Below are positions 35,108 through 47,348 of a stretch of 64,000 bases of DNA, piece by piece. The notes under the pieces were generated by a model, which saw nothing but the letters and a program-made list of their open reading frames with translations, was not told the DNA's origin and did no database searches. Both the position numbers and the translations under genes were made by a program. The stretch comes from Irpex lacteus (Eukaryota; Basidiomycota; Agaricomycetes; Polyporales; Irpicaceae), in NCBI GenBank assembly GCA_001986395.2, contig MQVO02000010.1, positions 62,001-126,000 of the forward strand, in the 5' to 3' direction. Position 1 is the first letter of the stretch. Each line of letters starts with the position of its first letter.

Positions 35108-37105
35108 CTGACAGCCTGGGCTTTGCTCGCATAGTGCAAACATAAAGTTCAGCTTCATGACGGTAGTGGTGAAGTCGTAGGGTGTGACATACCGTGTGTG
35201 TCGGCACCAGTCCTATCGTGACGTGAGATTGCCGCCCGTTGGTGTGGGTCCGATAACGGAAGGTGGCAGTTACTTGCGGTTTGACGATGTGCTGTGAAAA
35301 CGATAATGCGCACTTGCTGTTATATACCTTGGTAGGCGAACAACCTGGTTTGAGGTCTGAGGCTCCACGGATGGCCCGGCCAACGTAGTGCTGCTTCACT
35401 GTGAACCACGATAGAATACTGATAAGTATCGAAGTCGAAGAGGAAGATAGCAATTCTGGCGTGCATCGAGAGGAGTTGATCATGTGCTCTTTCATGAGAC
35501 GTATCATGCGCACTGATATCTTCGCTTCTCTGACGGTATATCGATAGCACCTGACTTAGCTATAGCTGGTCTTCTGTTGCACGACGACGGAGCAGCTTTG
35601 CTTCAATGGAATTCCCTGTTTACGCAATACTAAGTTGCATCAGTAGGGAAGATAATGCTATGACTTCTATCGAAGGCTCCTACCAGAGGACCCTCGTATC
35701 CTGACGCCATTGAAACCGCTGTTCAATGTATTAACAGAGACTTTCATTGGGTGGCGAGAGTATAGCTGTTAGGCATGTGTTTTGACATGATTTCGCTGCA
35801 GACTAGAATTCAGGAGAGACGTCAACGTATCCCACGAAGTAAGGAGCTGATAGAGTGTATGACTTTGAACATGTGTTTACTGACCGGACAGAGGTAATCT
35901 GTGCAATGTCAGTTCGTTGTAAAATCTGTGCTCGTTACATGTAAAATTAGTCGCGGCAATAGGACACGCTTACAATACGGCGCGTCTTACCTTCTTCTGC
36001 TAACCCATACGCCACTGGCACTGAGTATTCCAGCTTTAGTCAGCACCGTTTTCACCCTGCTATACCGTGAGTAACTTGGTACCGCTTTTGTGACCTCGAT
36101 ATCAGGTACGGGAATGGCGGCGTTGCCCACCACGAGATAATGCACGCAATCGGCATGCGTAGTGGCGTAAGCAGGGCGATAAGTGCTTACGACGACATTG
36201 TAAGCAACTTAATTTAGCGAATCAGCTCTTTGGTTCTCTGCAAAGGAGACTATAAGTAGGTAGTAACTCGCGATTTGGTAGCATGCTATGTCGTTCGGCT
36301 ATGACGTACCTATCTTGAACACTCTCAATAGGTTGTGCATAGTAATGACCGAAAGGGGTTACCGAACGTGGTTACTAATCGCCCGTAAAGTAGAGTCGGG
36401 CGGGGTTAAATGTTTTGCTTGGCTGACCACCTGTACGCACCTGGAAATATAGCGTAGCCTGTCGGCATATGCGAGAACGATAGAATGCTGAGTAAGTTCG
36501 CATTGCCGTATTTGCCCGCTTGGAATGACGGATACACAGCGCTTGCTCGTTCGATATGCTATGGCCTCCAATCATCGTGTGGCCACTGCCAGAGATTGAA
36601 GGACACTGGAGTATTGAAAGGAGGTCTTCAACGAAATCTTAATAAGCGGAGATCATAGGTTTAGTCAGTCGGGTCTTGTAAGATCTACCGTATAGCTGAG
36701 CCGTGACATACCTATATTTGGAACGGCGATAGTACATGGCTTTCGACGATGTTAGCTGGAAATCCATACACGCAGCTGCACACATACGCACAACATCATA
36801 CATAGCAGATGGTCGAAAGCAAGCTTAAGAGGCTATGTGTGCTGCTGGATATTATGACGGCAGGAAAGCCGCCCGAGATCTCCCTCGGAAGGTGGTCTCG
36901 GACCCCGGGCACCTTCGTATGATGCTGAGTTGATGCTGAGTCACGTTATTCACATACGCGAATTATACGAAAAGCCCTGACTGGCTGAGATTAAGCCCGC
37001 TCTCATCCTTGCCCGAAACCACCAACTCTCATTTCCGCGTTGCTCTCTCGTCGTCGTCGTTGACGACCTCATCATCTACCCGACAAGCCGACGCGCCCTC
37101 TCACG
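35108..37105. other. 2-kb region without recognised genes
   Basis: Six-frame reading shows only short unrelated open frames. It contains the GH20 promoter on the left and the SNF2-RING promoter on the right (pyrimidine-rich, TCGTCGTCGTCGTT just before the start). A perfect 8-bp inverted repeat CGTAAGCA / TGCTTACG with a 10-nt spacer lies at 36166-36191. No tRNA or transposon ends were identified. Confidence 0.5.
36166..36191. repeat. Inverted repeat, 8-bp arms
   Basis: CGTAAGCA, ten-base spacer, TGCTTACG. A copy of the TAAGCA half follows at about 36201. Could be a small hairpin or a dyad binding site; chance is also possible. Confidence 0.4.
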
Positions 37106-40100
37106 ATGTCGGAGCCTGCGACCCAATCCGCCTTACCCCCCTACTACTCGCAGCCGACAACCCAGAACAATCCAATTGACCTTACTGGCGAAGACGACGG
37201 TTCAGATGGCGAGTGTGACCGCAAACCCAAGCGAATGTGTCCGTTAAGTCGCAACTTCAACGCCGCCAAACTCGACTGTCAAACGGCCGACGGCAATGCA
37301 CTCACGCAGCCATATCACTCGGGACTATCTCCTGCTATGTCTCATTCCTCCCTATATCCGGACTCTCAGCAACATCTGCCTCCCCAGTACTCTCAGACTA
37401 GGCCCACACCACTATCAGAGCAGTCTCAGATGCTACCGCCTCCTCGGGCAATATTCTCTGGTCCATCCAACTCCTCTGCATTCTTCCCGCCACCATCTTC
37501 GCAGCACAAGCCAGGGCCTACATTGCCTCCTATTCTCCAACCTGCGCCTTCCATGGCCACGCAGGGACCTTCTTCACGACCTGGCTCTATTGCTCCTCCA
37601 GGAGCTGAACCTCCGGTAATTGACCTGACCGGTTCTCCTTCGCCGCCTCCGCAGGCTCGGCCGCCGCCACAGCAGCAAAGCCAGAATCCTCTGCCTCCGG
37701 ATTTACCGCCTAAGACACCTGTGTGCATCGGTCAGCTAACGGTCACAGCTCTGGTTCTTTATCCCATACCCTATCTACAGCCGCAACGGAGCCCATCTTC
37801 TCCTGATGGCGATTGGGCACCTGTTCGGATGAGCTACGAACATAATGGTGGCCGGCCAGGGAATTCAGAAACTATTCATATCCGAACTCCGAACACGTCA
37901 GGTCCTTCCGGCGAGGTGATCACGGGGGAGAATTTTGGTGTGGTAGAACAGAAAGTAGCGACATTGCTGGGGCCGATGTTGGGCAAGGGCCTCATTCGCC
38001 TTGACGGCAAGGTTCGTCGGGGGCAACCAAACGTACGTAAATCGTTCAAATAAATACTTTACACTACGTGGAAGTAACTTGATCACCGAATTTTAGCTCC
38101 CTATACTTCCTTTGGGTTTGCTTGTATTCACGCCGAAAGGAAATATCGGTGTGGTAGCTGGGTATCTGCACCAACACGCTTTATATCTTGATCACCCCAC
38201 GCTGCCCTCCGATATACAACGGCTCAAGCAGCAATATTATTGGAACCCTCATAATCCTCCACCTGGTGGCCACGCTCGTGCCATGTTTGGACCAAGCCAT
38301 CAGGGCGGTACGGTTGGACGCTGGAACACCGTCTCCGGGAAGAGCGTAGAAGTTCAAAGAAGCCAGGTGGACGAACTTTTCAAGAGTTTGAAAGATGGCG
38401 ATGAACTCCCGGAGACTGAACCACGTACGTTCGCACCATCCTAACGTGATATATGACAGCTATATCAGTTCAATCTAACAATTATAATTATAGCTCCTGA
38501 GATCGCAACGAAACTCTACCCACATCAGAAGAAAGCTCTCACGTTTATGCTCGAGCGGGAAGCGGAACTACCCATCACCGGCGGCGCATCGCTGTGGCAA
38601 GCGCGGTATAATCCGATCTCCAACGAGAAGAGCTGGTATCATGTTGTGACACAGCGCGAGGTGTTCGAAGAACCTCGACCTGCGAAAGGCGCCATTCTCG
38701 CAGATGATGTGCGCTCTCACTTGTCAAATTTCTATTGCAATTCCGACTAACATGTTTTTCTCAAGATGGGTCTGGGCAAGACGATCTCTTGCGTGTCGTT
38801 GATCGCTGCGACCCTTCAATCAGCTCACGATTTTGCTGCTACTCCTCTTGAACCTCCTGCCCCGCCTCCATGTCCAACTAACGAAGCTCAGTTGACAGCC
38901 GCTCACTTCTCCGGGAGTGTTTGGGGGATGCCTCCAGCCAGCGAGCCAACCACGGCGAAGGGAAAGGCAAAGGCCGCTCGAGAGCAAGATAAGCTGGAGA
39001 GCGAGTACATGCGATCTTGCCGGTTGAAGACGAAGTCGCGTGCCACCTTGATTATCTGTCCGTTATCCACGGTTGTCAACTGGGAAGAGCAATTCCGAGA
39101 GCATTGGCGGGGTGAGGTCGAAGTGGTGGGAGGAACAGGCGGAAGCTGCTATATGCAGCAGTCTCAATCTCAGTCCCAGTCGCAATCGTCATCCGCTGCA
39201 ACGGGCTGTCCTGACGTCAAGGCCGAGGCGAAACCGGTAGCCGTAGGCCGTGTGCGGGAAGGAACTCGTCTGCGCGTCTACGTTTATCATGGTAACTCCA
39301 GGAAGCCCGACCCGACCTTCCTCGCTGACTTTGACGCTGTTATCACGACGTACTCGACGTTGGCTGTGGAGTATTCGAAGCAGCTGAAGAGTCTGGATGT
39401 CGGAGAGGATGAGGAAGAAGATGCAGGCAGCAGTGATGGGGTCACGGAGGCGGACGAGCGAGGTAACGCCGTGGTTAAAGTCGAAAAGACAAAGAAGAAA
39501 GGTGGCGCGAAGAAGAGGAAGAAGCCCTGCTCAAGTGCAACCTGCGAGGCTAGTAGCGCTTTACAGAGTGTGCACTGGTTCCGTGTAGTGCTTGACGAAG
39601 CGCAGTAAGTGATTCCGTGTTATCTTATCTGGTGTGTACCTTTCCGGCGCTTACAAAGATCTTGAAGTTCCATCAAAGAAATCAACACCGTCGCTTGCAG
39701 AGCTTCTTGCGATCTTGTGGCGGACCGTCGTCTGTGCCTTACAGGGACTCCCGTGCAGAACAAGCTCGATGACGTGTTTGCGCTGCTGAAGTTCTTGAAG
39801 CTAGAGCCATTCGACGAGAAGGCCGTCTGGACAGAATTTATCGGTACGCCGGTGAAGTATGGCCAGACCGTTGGTGTCGCGCGGTTGCAAAGTATCATGA
39901 AGTACATCACCCTACGACGAACGAAGGAATCCAAGGCGGAGAACGGTCAAAGGATCCTCTGTCTTCCCCCTCGCCGCGACGAGCTCCGGTTGCTCAAGTT
40001 CGACGAGCACGAGAAAGCCATTTACGACCAGTTCTTCACCGAGTCGAAAGCCGAATTCACGGAGCTATCGAAGCAGAACGAGGTTATGAAGAACTACGTC

Positions 40101-41536
40101 GGTATACTACAGAAGATTCTTCGTCTTCGACAGATCTGTGATCACTTCGAGCTCGTCATGAACAAGGGCCTTGGTCTTATTGGGGACACACAGACTCCAG
40201 ACACTCCAAGTTACGACGAGCTCGCCGCTGTCATCGCGAAGGATGGCATCAACCTTTCTCGGGCGGCCGCTATATTCTGCTTACTCAGAGAAGCTGGCAC
40301 TGCTCAGTGCGTCGACTGCGGCTATGAGCTTGGCGTTCCCCCGGATGATGCTGAGGGTGATGCTCTCTGTGACGCGGAAGCATCGACGTCCAAGCGCGGC
40401 AGGAAACCAAAGAATGCTCCTTCCCGGAGCTCGACGCGCCAGAACAGTCCAACAGGCCCTACCCAGGTGATTCTCACTCGCTGCCAGCATCTCTTCTGCG
40501 TCGGGTGCTTCAGGAATTCTACCTGTCCCAGCTGGCCCGCAGTCGGTCCTGATTATCAGCAGGGCTGTGGTGTCTGTCGTACACCTCTTGGCGTTAACGA
40601 TGCCGTTCACTTCATGCCGGACATCATGAACACTGAAGTTGTCGCCAAGAAGAAATCCGCCAGGAAGGAGAAACGCCAGAAGGGCCTCGTGACTATGGAG
40701 AACTTCCATGCGTCGACGAAGATCAAGGCGCTGCTCACCGATCTCGTTCAGTTCTCGCGAAGTAACCCTTATTCGGCCAACTACGATCCGTCCTCTATCG
40801 AGGTTCAGATGGTCGATGATAAGGGGAATAACGTTGAGGATGGCGTGGTTAAGACTGTCGTGTTGTAAGTCTTCCCATGCTGCTATTCTGATAGCATTCT
40901 AACCGGAGATATGTTTAGTTCGCAATGGACAACGATGCTTGACAAGTGAGTTCGTCTCACGGCTACCATTAGTATTACTGACGGTTTTTGTTTCAGAATC
41001 GAAGATGCATTGGAACTGGCTCGGATTCGATACGATCGGCTTGACGGAACGATGAAACGTGACGAGCGAACACGAGCCATGGAAGCCCTAAAGCACGACC
41101 CAGGATGTGAAGTCCTATTGGTCAGCTTGAAGGCTGGTGGAGTCGGCCTCAATCTCACCGCTGCTCAACGAGTATATCTAATGGATCCCTACTGGTGAGT
41201 GTACCGTTGCATATATGGTAATGCAGCGCATTAATGCAGTGCTATACCCCCAGGAACCCCGCCGTGGAAAATCAAGCAGTTGATCGTATCGTAAGCTTAT
41301 TTTCTTTATATCTCAGCGGTCCGGCAGACGCTTAGTAATTTCCCTAGCATCGGCTTGGTCAAACACGTCCGGTGACGACGGTCAAGCTTGTCATCGAAGG
41401 CTCAATTGAGGCACGATTGCTTGAAGTCCAGCGTAAGAAGACTGAATTGGCCAATATGACTCTCGGCCAGAACTTCAGCAAAGCCGAGCTTTTGCAGCGT
41501 CGCATCGAGGAGCTCAACCAGCTTTTCGGCACGTAG
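37106..41536 (+). CDS. Rad5/HLTF-like SNF2 helicase with embedded RING finger
   Basis: SNF2 ATPase of the Rad5/Rad16/HLTF type, which combine DNA translocation with ubiquitin ligase activity in DNA damage tolerance. Nine exons, 37106-38032, 38097-38424, 38494-38708, 38766-39604, 39668-40864, 40919-40945, 40997-41194, 41254-41290 and 41348-41536, sum to 3,957 nt (1,318 aa). The Pro/Ser/Gln-rich N-terminus has two SUMO-interacting-like motifs (PIDLTGEDD, VIDLTGSP). Then a HIRAN-like region (ENFGVVEQKVATLLGPMLGK), ATPase motifs DDMGLGKTIS, LIICPLSTVVNWEEQF, VVLDEAHS (split by an intron), LCLTGTPVQNKLDD, a RING (CVDCGYEL, CQHLFCVGCF, CGVCRTPLG) and helicase C (SLKAGGVGLNLTAAQRVYLM, DRIHRLGQTRPV). 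The ATPase carries a long insert between motifs I and Ia. HIRAN is only weakly recognisable. Confidence 0.87.
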
Positions 41537-41779
41537 TGGTACTATCTATCGTTTCCTCCGCTGTTTACTTTGTACCTACAACTTGTCGTATTGTTATTAG
41601 TTCCGTTGCTTTGTGCAGTTTGCCACCTTGTACTAGATCATTCGTTTTTGTAGCAAAGCAGGGATATATCAGATGCACACGGACATCTCAGATCGATTAT
41701 TACAGTAATATGTTTCTATTGGCAACCTTATTCGTAGTCATCAGTAGTAGATAATGCGAGATAGAGTATGTAATCCAAT

Positions 41780-44016
41780 CTAGAATGCGAAGTATGCAGC
41801 GTTCTTTCTCCGCCCGAGTGCGTAAACGACGATTTGAGCGACGAATAAGCCGATGGTAACGCCAGAAGCAACTTGAATCATCCTCAGACCAAGTTGGAAT
41901 GTGTCCGAGTACTGTTGAGCTGCCGTACGATAGTTTGATATCAATCCACCTCCATTACCGATCGCGGACTACATACGAAAAGTCAATTTGTCAGAATCCC
42001 ACGTCCACCCGCAAGACAGCGTGAAGATAAATAACTTACGGGAACGAGGAACAAAACTCCGGTGATCATGGATGTAAAGGCTGTGCCTCCACCCAAACGA
42101 GACCAGATGTTCCCGCACAACCCAATGACGATAGCTCCGAATGCGGATACGACGGCGACATGGTCGGTCACGTACATATCCACCACCCGCGTTGTTGCGT
42201 AAGCGGCGCAGGAGAATAACACCATCACTGGCAATTGAACGCTCCTGACGCGCTGGAGATTAGCTACCGAGGAGCATGTGGCGTACAGAGGCACCAGGAA
42301 GAAGAGGGTCCACCAAGGGAATGGCTGTCGGTACCAAGGCCAAGACGGATCTCTGTAGCAGCCTAGAAGTGGCGGAATAAAAGATGGTCAGTAAAGATTT
42401 CATCGAACAGTAGAAGTGATAGACCTTTGACAAGATACGGATTCGCGCCGGTAGAGTCCAGGAATGTGAACGCGCCGCTGATAGCATTTATTACCGAGCT
42501 GGTGTTGGCCGCATGGAATGTGCCAGTGAGGAATTCCGACTCTGCTGCCTGGGCAGCTGCTTCGTTATCTCGCCCGTACTTGCTGATAGCGAGATAGAGA
42601 TCAGAGCCGAAGCTGAGGCCAAAGCCCTGTGATGGAAATATGTCGGAAAGACGGAACGCAAAAGCAAGCAATGACGTACGAGGAAAAGCGTGTATATGAA
42701 GGCGTACACCATTCTGAGCGAGCCGCACATGATGTTTCTTGACGTAAGTTCTAGGGCACTGACGACTAGAGTGTACGTTAGAAACATGATTCAATATAAT
42801 CGTTACTGCGACTTACGAATGGTGAACCCAGGCAGAATCAGTACAACGCCGGCAGATGAGATGGAGCTGTAGCAGAAGAGGCCGCCGCGTATCGTCCCCA
42901 GTGCTTTGGCAATGAACGACACCAATATCGACATGGAAATCCTAAATAAGAGTTAGCAATTGCCATTACTTTTCATGATCGATAAAACACTCACTCGTAT
43001 ACGTTGGCATACATCGCGCTCTTGGACGCAACGTTAAGGCCGAGGTACTGCAAAATAGCCGCACCCGCACCGCTGATGAACATATCCAAGAGCGAGCCTC
43101 CAAAGGCGGTAGTGCATATGATAGAAGCACAAATAAACGCGAAGATGCACCTGCTCCATATGGGATAAATCGGCCTTGCGCGCAGAAGCTTCCTCAACCT
43201 GTCGGTACCTTCCTTCACACCGACCTTGTCGTGGAGAACGTCACGGTAAGCAAGATGAACTCGATGGAGGTTGGTCAACGCTATACGGCCGCCGGCGCGT
43301 ACGAAACGAGTCTCTTGGATGGCCGTACCAGAGTCCATCAGGTTTGCAATAATAAGATTCGGAAGGTGGACGAAGCCGACTCGAATATTCAAGATGGAGG
43401 CCGCGCATTCGAGCTGGGATTCTATTCTGTGCGATGGAGCGCCGAAGGACAATAGGCTTTGCGCAAGGATGAGGATGAAGTCCACTCTGTCTTGATACGC
43501 TGAAACAATTGTTTGTCAGTGATTTAAACAGAGAGCTAGATCCCAAAACTTACGTTCGACATGTCTTATAATCTCTCTGGTTCGGCTCCTCATCATGGCC
43601 ACCCTCTGCTTATATGTCGCATTTACCATAGACGCAAGCGACGACCTCCTCTTCTGTGGTGTCGGCCTAGACGGAGGAGCAGGGCTATTCGGCACCGAAG
43701 CAGCATCGTATCCAAGTGCAGGCGACGATGGTTCGTCTTGTTGGTACGAACGTCTCTGTTGCAGCCCTGCCAACGGCGGCCTGAGAGTTCGCTCAGAGGC
43801 CATCGTGACACCGGGTGTCCCTTGCATAGGGCCTATCGCAGGCGACTGGTGTTCGTAATTCAACTTCGGCGGGTTGTAACTTACTTCTCCGGAGAAGTAA
43901 GGCGAGCTATCTTGTTTACTCGACATGGAAGATTTGCGACTTTCGGAGGCTGCGCGAGAACGTCCTGAGCGAGATGAGCTAGGTGCAGGGCTGGCTTTCG
44001 AGGCGTTCCAAGACAT
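41780..44016 (-). CDS. ThrE/Prm10-type multi-pass membrane protein (DUF1212 family)
   Basis: Family of the bacterial threonine/serine exporter ThrE and yeast pheromone-regulated Prm10; fungal substrates are not firmly known. Seven exons, 43554-44016, 42995-43499, 42817-42941, 42680-42765, 42425-42626, 42040-42362 and 41780-41968, sum to 1,893 nt (630 aa). A Ser/Arg-rich cytosolic N-terminus (MSWNASKASPAPSSSRSGRS) precedes the ThrE domain: LSFGAPSHRIESQLECAA, IRVGFVHLPNLIIANLMDSG, then hydrophobic segments (IFAFICASIICTTAFGG, LILPGFTILVSALELTSRNI). The second half has GLSFGSDLYLAISKYG, a linker, and the ThrE_2-like part VPLYATCSSVANLQRV to GVTIGLFVAQIVVYALGRRK. ATG 44016 is used because the upstream extension has only GTG. 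Confidence 0.87.
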
Positions 44017-44848
44017 GGCGATAAACAGAAGGCCGATAGGGAGAAATCGCAAAGAAATATCAGCTTGTTCTACTTGGCGGATGACAATGGTGTCAGCCTC
44101 TCGATGCCGCCACGGCCACCAGTCGACGGGGACGTCGGGCAGGCTGGAGGCTGACACGTACTAAACCAGCTTCGATCGTGCGGGGCGAGGCAGTTGTGCC
44201 CCAGAACATGGTGCGCAGTCCATCGTGGAATTCAGTCACTACCCATATCACAGACGAGCCACATCCCCTATAAGATGCTGCAAACTCGATGACAAGAGTT
44301 TGACATGGACGTGTATCGTGGCTAGTATTCGGGGATTAAACCGAAGTTACTATTTCCGCTGTAGTTATAAATCGCCATCGTCATGAAAATTAATCGTAGT
44401 ACAACTGAACAGAAGAGTGAACGGCACTTACAGCAGCCGTCATACTTCTGATCACTTCACATCTACTGGCATGATGAACGTGAACTTGAACGCCACGAAA
44501 CTTACGCCTTCCGAATTGGGGCTACAGAACAGCAAGCGCCGGGAGATTGATGCGTGCCACAAACCTGATTCCTCCCAATCCTGGCCGTCAGCCATCTTCC
44601 TCAGATTTTCACGAGTCAATACATATATATCTTCAGTATTACACCAAGAAAATAACGAAAATAACACAGATGACTACAACAACAATACGACAGCGATAAA
44701 CTTACACTACATCCATAGACACAGGGTATGGGTATTGAGACATAATAAGTACGTGAGGGTCGTGAACCACAGAAACATATCATCAAGAACGTCCCACGAA
44801 GCCGCGGCAGCTGGGAGATGCGTATGAACAGCAAGGTTCCCGCCCAAT
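44017..44848. other. Intergenic region between ThrE-type and methyltransferase genes
   Basis: About 830 bp containing the 5' flank of the ThrE-type gene and the 3' flank of the methyltransferase, both on the minus strand. The middle is A/T-rich (near 44630-44700). No gene was recognised. Confidence 0.45.
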
Positions 44849-46972
44849 TCAAGATATCACCTTCTGCCCGACGAGAAGCCTGACACTCCTAGACGGCCGG
44901 CGCATGTCGTCTTCTTTCGCTTGTTCGTGAGCCTCTATCATCGCACGACGGAATCGTTGTTCTTCGAGGTACTCCGCCTTACTCAAAGCGTCCCGTCTCG
45001 GAAGCTCCCAGCCGTGTTCTGTAAGTAGATGCCACATCGATACACGCATGTGCATATCCCTGTAAGATCTCTGTCAGCAAACTTCCTCTCGCAAAATATG
45101 ATCGTAAGTACTCACTCCTTGTACCTCTCCACTAGCCGATCAAAGATCTTCCGACTTGCGTCCTTCTCGAAGTCACCATCCTCCCAGCCATACACCGCCA
45201 TCAACTCCTCCCTATCGGTCTCCCTCTCTCGCGAAGTAATCCTCTCCCTCAGCTCTTCCCACATCGCTTCCTTGGCACTGAGAACTAGTGCGACCGTCCT
45301 CTTCAATTGCATGAACAACGTGTGATCATCCATGTTATCGCCGTTGCAAAGCGGGAAGAGTGACAAAGCGTCTTTCGTCGAGCCGATGCGCGTTCCCTCA
45401 TACTTCAGTTGCGTGTTCACCCGTTTAGGCTTCGTCAAATACTCAGAAGCCAGTGTCTCTTCCGTCGTCGTAGATGCTGAGCGTTCAATCGAGTTCGTAA
45501 AGGTGCTGCTGGTCTGAGAAGATGCTGAATGATAATCAGACGCGCCCGAGTCTGAGCGGTAGCGCATGGGCGGGACGGTGGCCATGCTGGCGCGCTGGCT
45601 TTCGAAAGATGCAGGAGGACTTGGCTCAGGAAGCATCGGAGCAAGACGAGGCATGGGGAATTTGATGACCGGCGGTGAGATGACATGACCGAAGCATGCG
45701 GAGAAGTAGCTTGGGAGGGTGGCTTGCTGGAAGTATTAGCTGTGGCCGACTTGATCGATAGGAATGATGACTTACAGCTAGGCGTTGGATTTATGAAGCG
45801 ATTTGTAAAGACGGAATTATACAACGACTCAAGCAATGCGTGGTCGTGTGTGATTTCGTCAAAAGACATCGGTTGGGGCAATACGACCTGCATTTGCTCC
45901 TCGGAAATCGATAATCGTCTTTTCCTGGGCGCATGTAGCGGTGCTGTGAACCAACGAGGCAGTACAGGGAAGACGACATCTGCGGAAGATTGTCTTCAGC
46001 TTGCGTCTAAAGGCATCTAATTCAGCTCATGTTCTTACCCTCTTCGATACACTCGACTGTTCCTCCGGGCCGAAGCACTCGGCGGATTTCCTATTACAGT
46101 GAGCACACACGCTCGTGCAAATATTGCTATGACACTGACCTCGAATAGATTATGCCACTACATGGGAGCAAACATATAAGCAACGTAAATCATCATAAAT
46201 ATGAACGCTAACACTTACCTTATTTTCGGGCACACCAAACGCGATGCAATGTATATGCACATAGTCAAATTCGTCTTCTTCGAAGGGAAGCCTCTGCCTC
46301 AAGCTTACGAAGGGAGAAAGTTAGCTTATAAGCGTCGGAAGTGGAACAGAACCATCACATACAAATTACCGTGCACCCACTGTATTCGCTTTGCTATTGA
46401 TTTGTCCAGGGCCATGAGCGGTATCTGTACGTTGACCAGGTCATAACCGACCTGTGACTAGTATGTAAATACGACGTCTTTCGTTCGTGTCAAGTACGAG
46501 CAACGTACGAAAGTGCTGTCAGGCCATTGCTTGGCAGCATCTATTACCCAGTCTCCCAGCTTCACGCAAGGTCAGCGCTATGCCCAATCATTGACCAAGG
46601 GACTCACTCCGGTTCCCAAGTCGAGGCATCGCAAGGGAGTATCACCCTTGAAATCGATGCAGCTCACGGATCCCTTGAGATTGCGCATGAACGCATGATC
46701 CATGCATTCTCTACGATAGTAAACACGTGTGGCGTTAATCTCCGCGGCGCCAAACTCATAAACTCATAGCGAAGCACTCACAGCTGAAGAACCTCTGTGT
46801 CAAATGAAAACGGATACGGTGCCTTATCCCTTCCGTACGCATGAAGCTTCGAACCGTACTGTACTATTAGCTTCTCTTCCTGCTTGTTCCACTTTCTGGT
46901 TTCTGGCGAGGACGGTTTCTGAGAGCTGTAACTCGGGCGTGAGGATGTGTAGGTGGTCGTCGCGACGGGCAT
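44849..46972 (-). CDS. SAM-dependent methyltransferase, class I
   Basis: Ten exons: 46782-46972, 46608-46710, 46509-46559, 46363-46451, 46219-46303, 46140-46157, 46039-46090, 45776-45979, 45116-45722 and 44849-45059; they sum to 1,611 nt (536 aa). The SAM-binding core is intact: motif I LRCLDLGTGLGDWVIDAA, motif II VGYDLVNVQIPL, acidic FEEDEFDYVHIHCIAFGVPE, then RRVLRPGGTVECIEED. The N-terminal lead RKWNKQEEKLIVQYGSKLHA and C-terminal RVSMWHLLTEHGWELPRR are typical of a fungal family of unknown substrate. A 200-residue Ser-rich insert separates the core from the C-terminus (SASSQTSSTFTNSIERSAST). Exon six is only 18 nt (WHNLFE). Divergent from GNL1. Substrate cannot be named. Confidence 0.85.
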
Positions 46973-47348
46973 GCCGCGTAGGACTTGGTGGTGGTCGGAG
47001 TAAGAGAGCGAAGGCTGTGGGAGGAACGCAGGGAGCCATCTCGAGGCTTAGGGACGCCGAGATGGCAGAAGATCAAAGAGAACCACCCGTCGTGACAGTG
47101 GGAGGATGGCGGAAGAAGTCTATCATCGTCACATCCCTGCATTGTATTTCTGGACGCGTGACATCAAGATATTTACCACGGCACGTCCCGAGTAAATACC
47201 GCGGCTTACCGGGTCACAGCGGCTTCAATTATGGACTTACCCAGTCACTGATCTCAGTGATCTGTGACGTAGGTCTCGACAGGCCTCGATACAGTAGTAT
47301 CTGCTCTTTCATCCTACCAAATCTCAGCGATTTAAAATACGGTAAGTT
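46973..47348. promoter_or_regulatory. Divergent intergenic region methyltransferase / GNL1
   Basis: 376 bp between opposite start codons. No TATA box was recognised. Open frames on both strands across it are shadows. Confidence 0.45.

Noticed and set aside
35320..36575. Short minus-strand frames upstream of the GH20 gene
   Set aside because: No domain, no consistent splice sites, composition unlike the neighbouring genes.
46079..46092. Suspected extra base in the methyltransferase before VLRPGG
   Set aside because: On careful re-reading the bases are CGCCGAGTG, which keeps EIRRVLRPGG in frame; all ten exons sum to a multiple of three.
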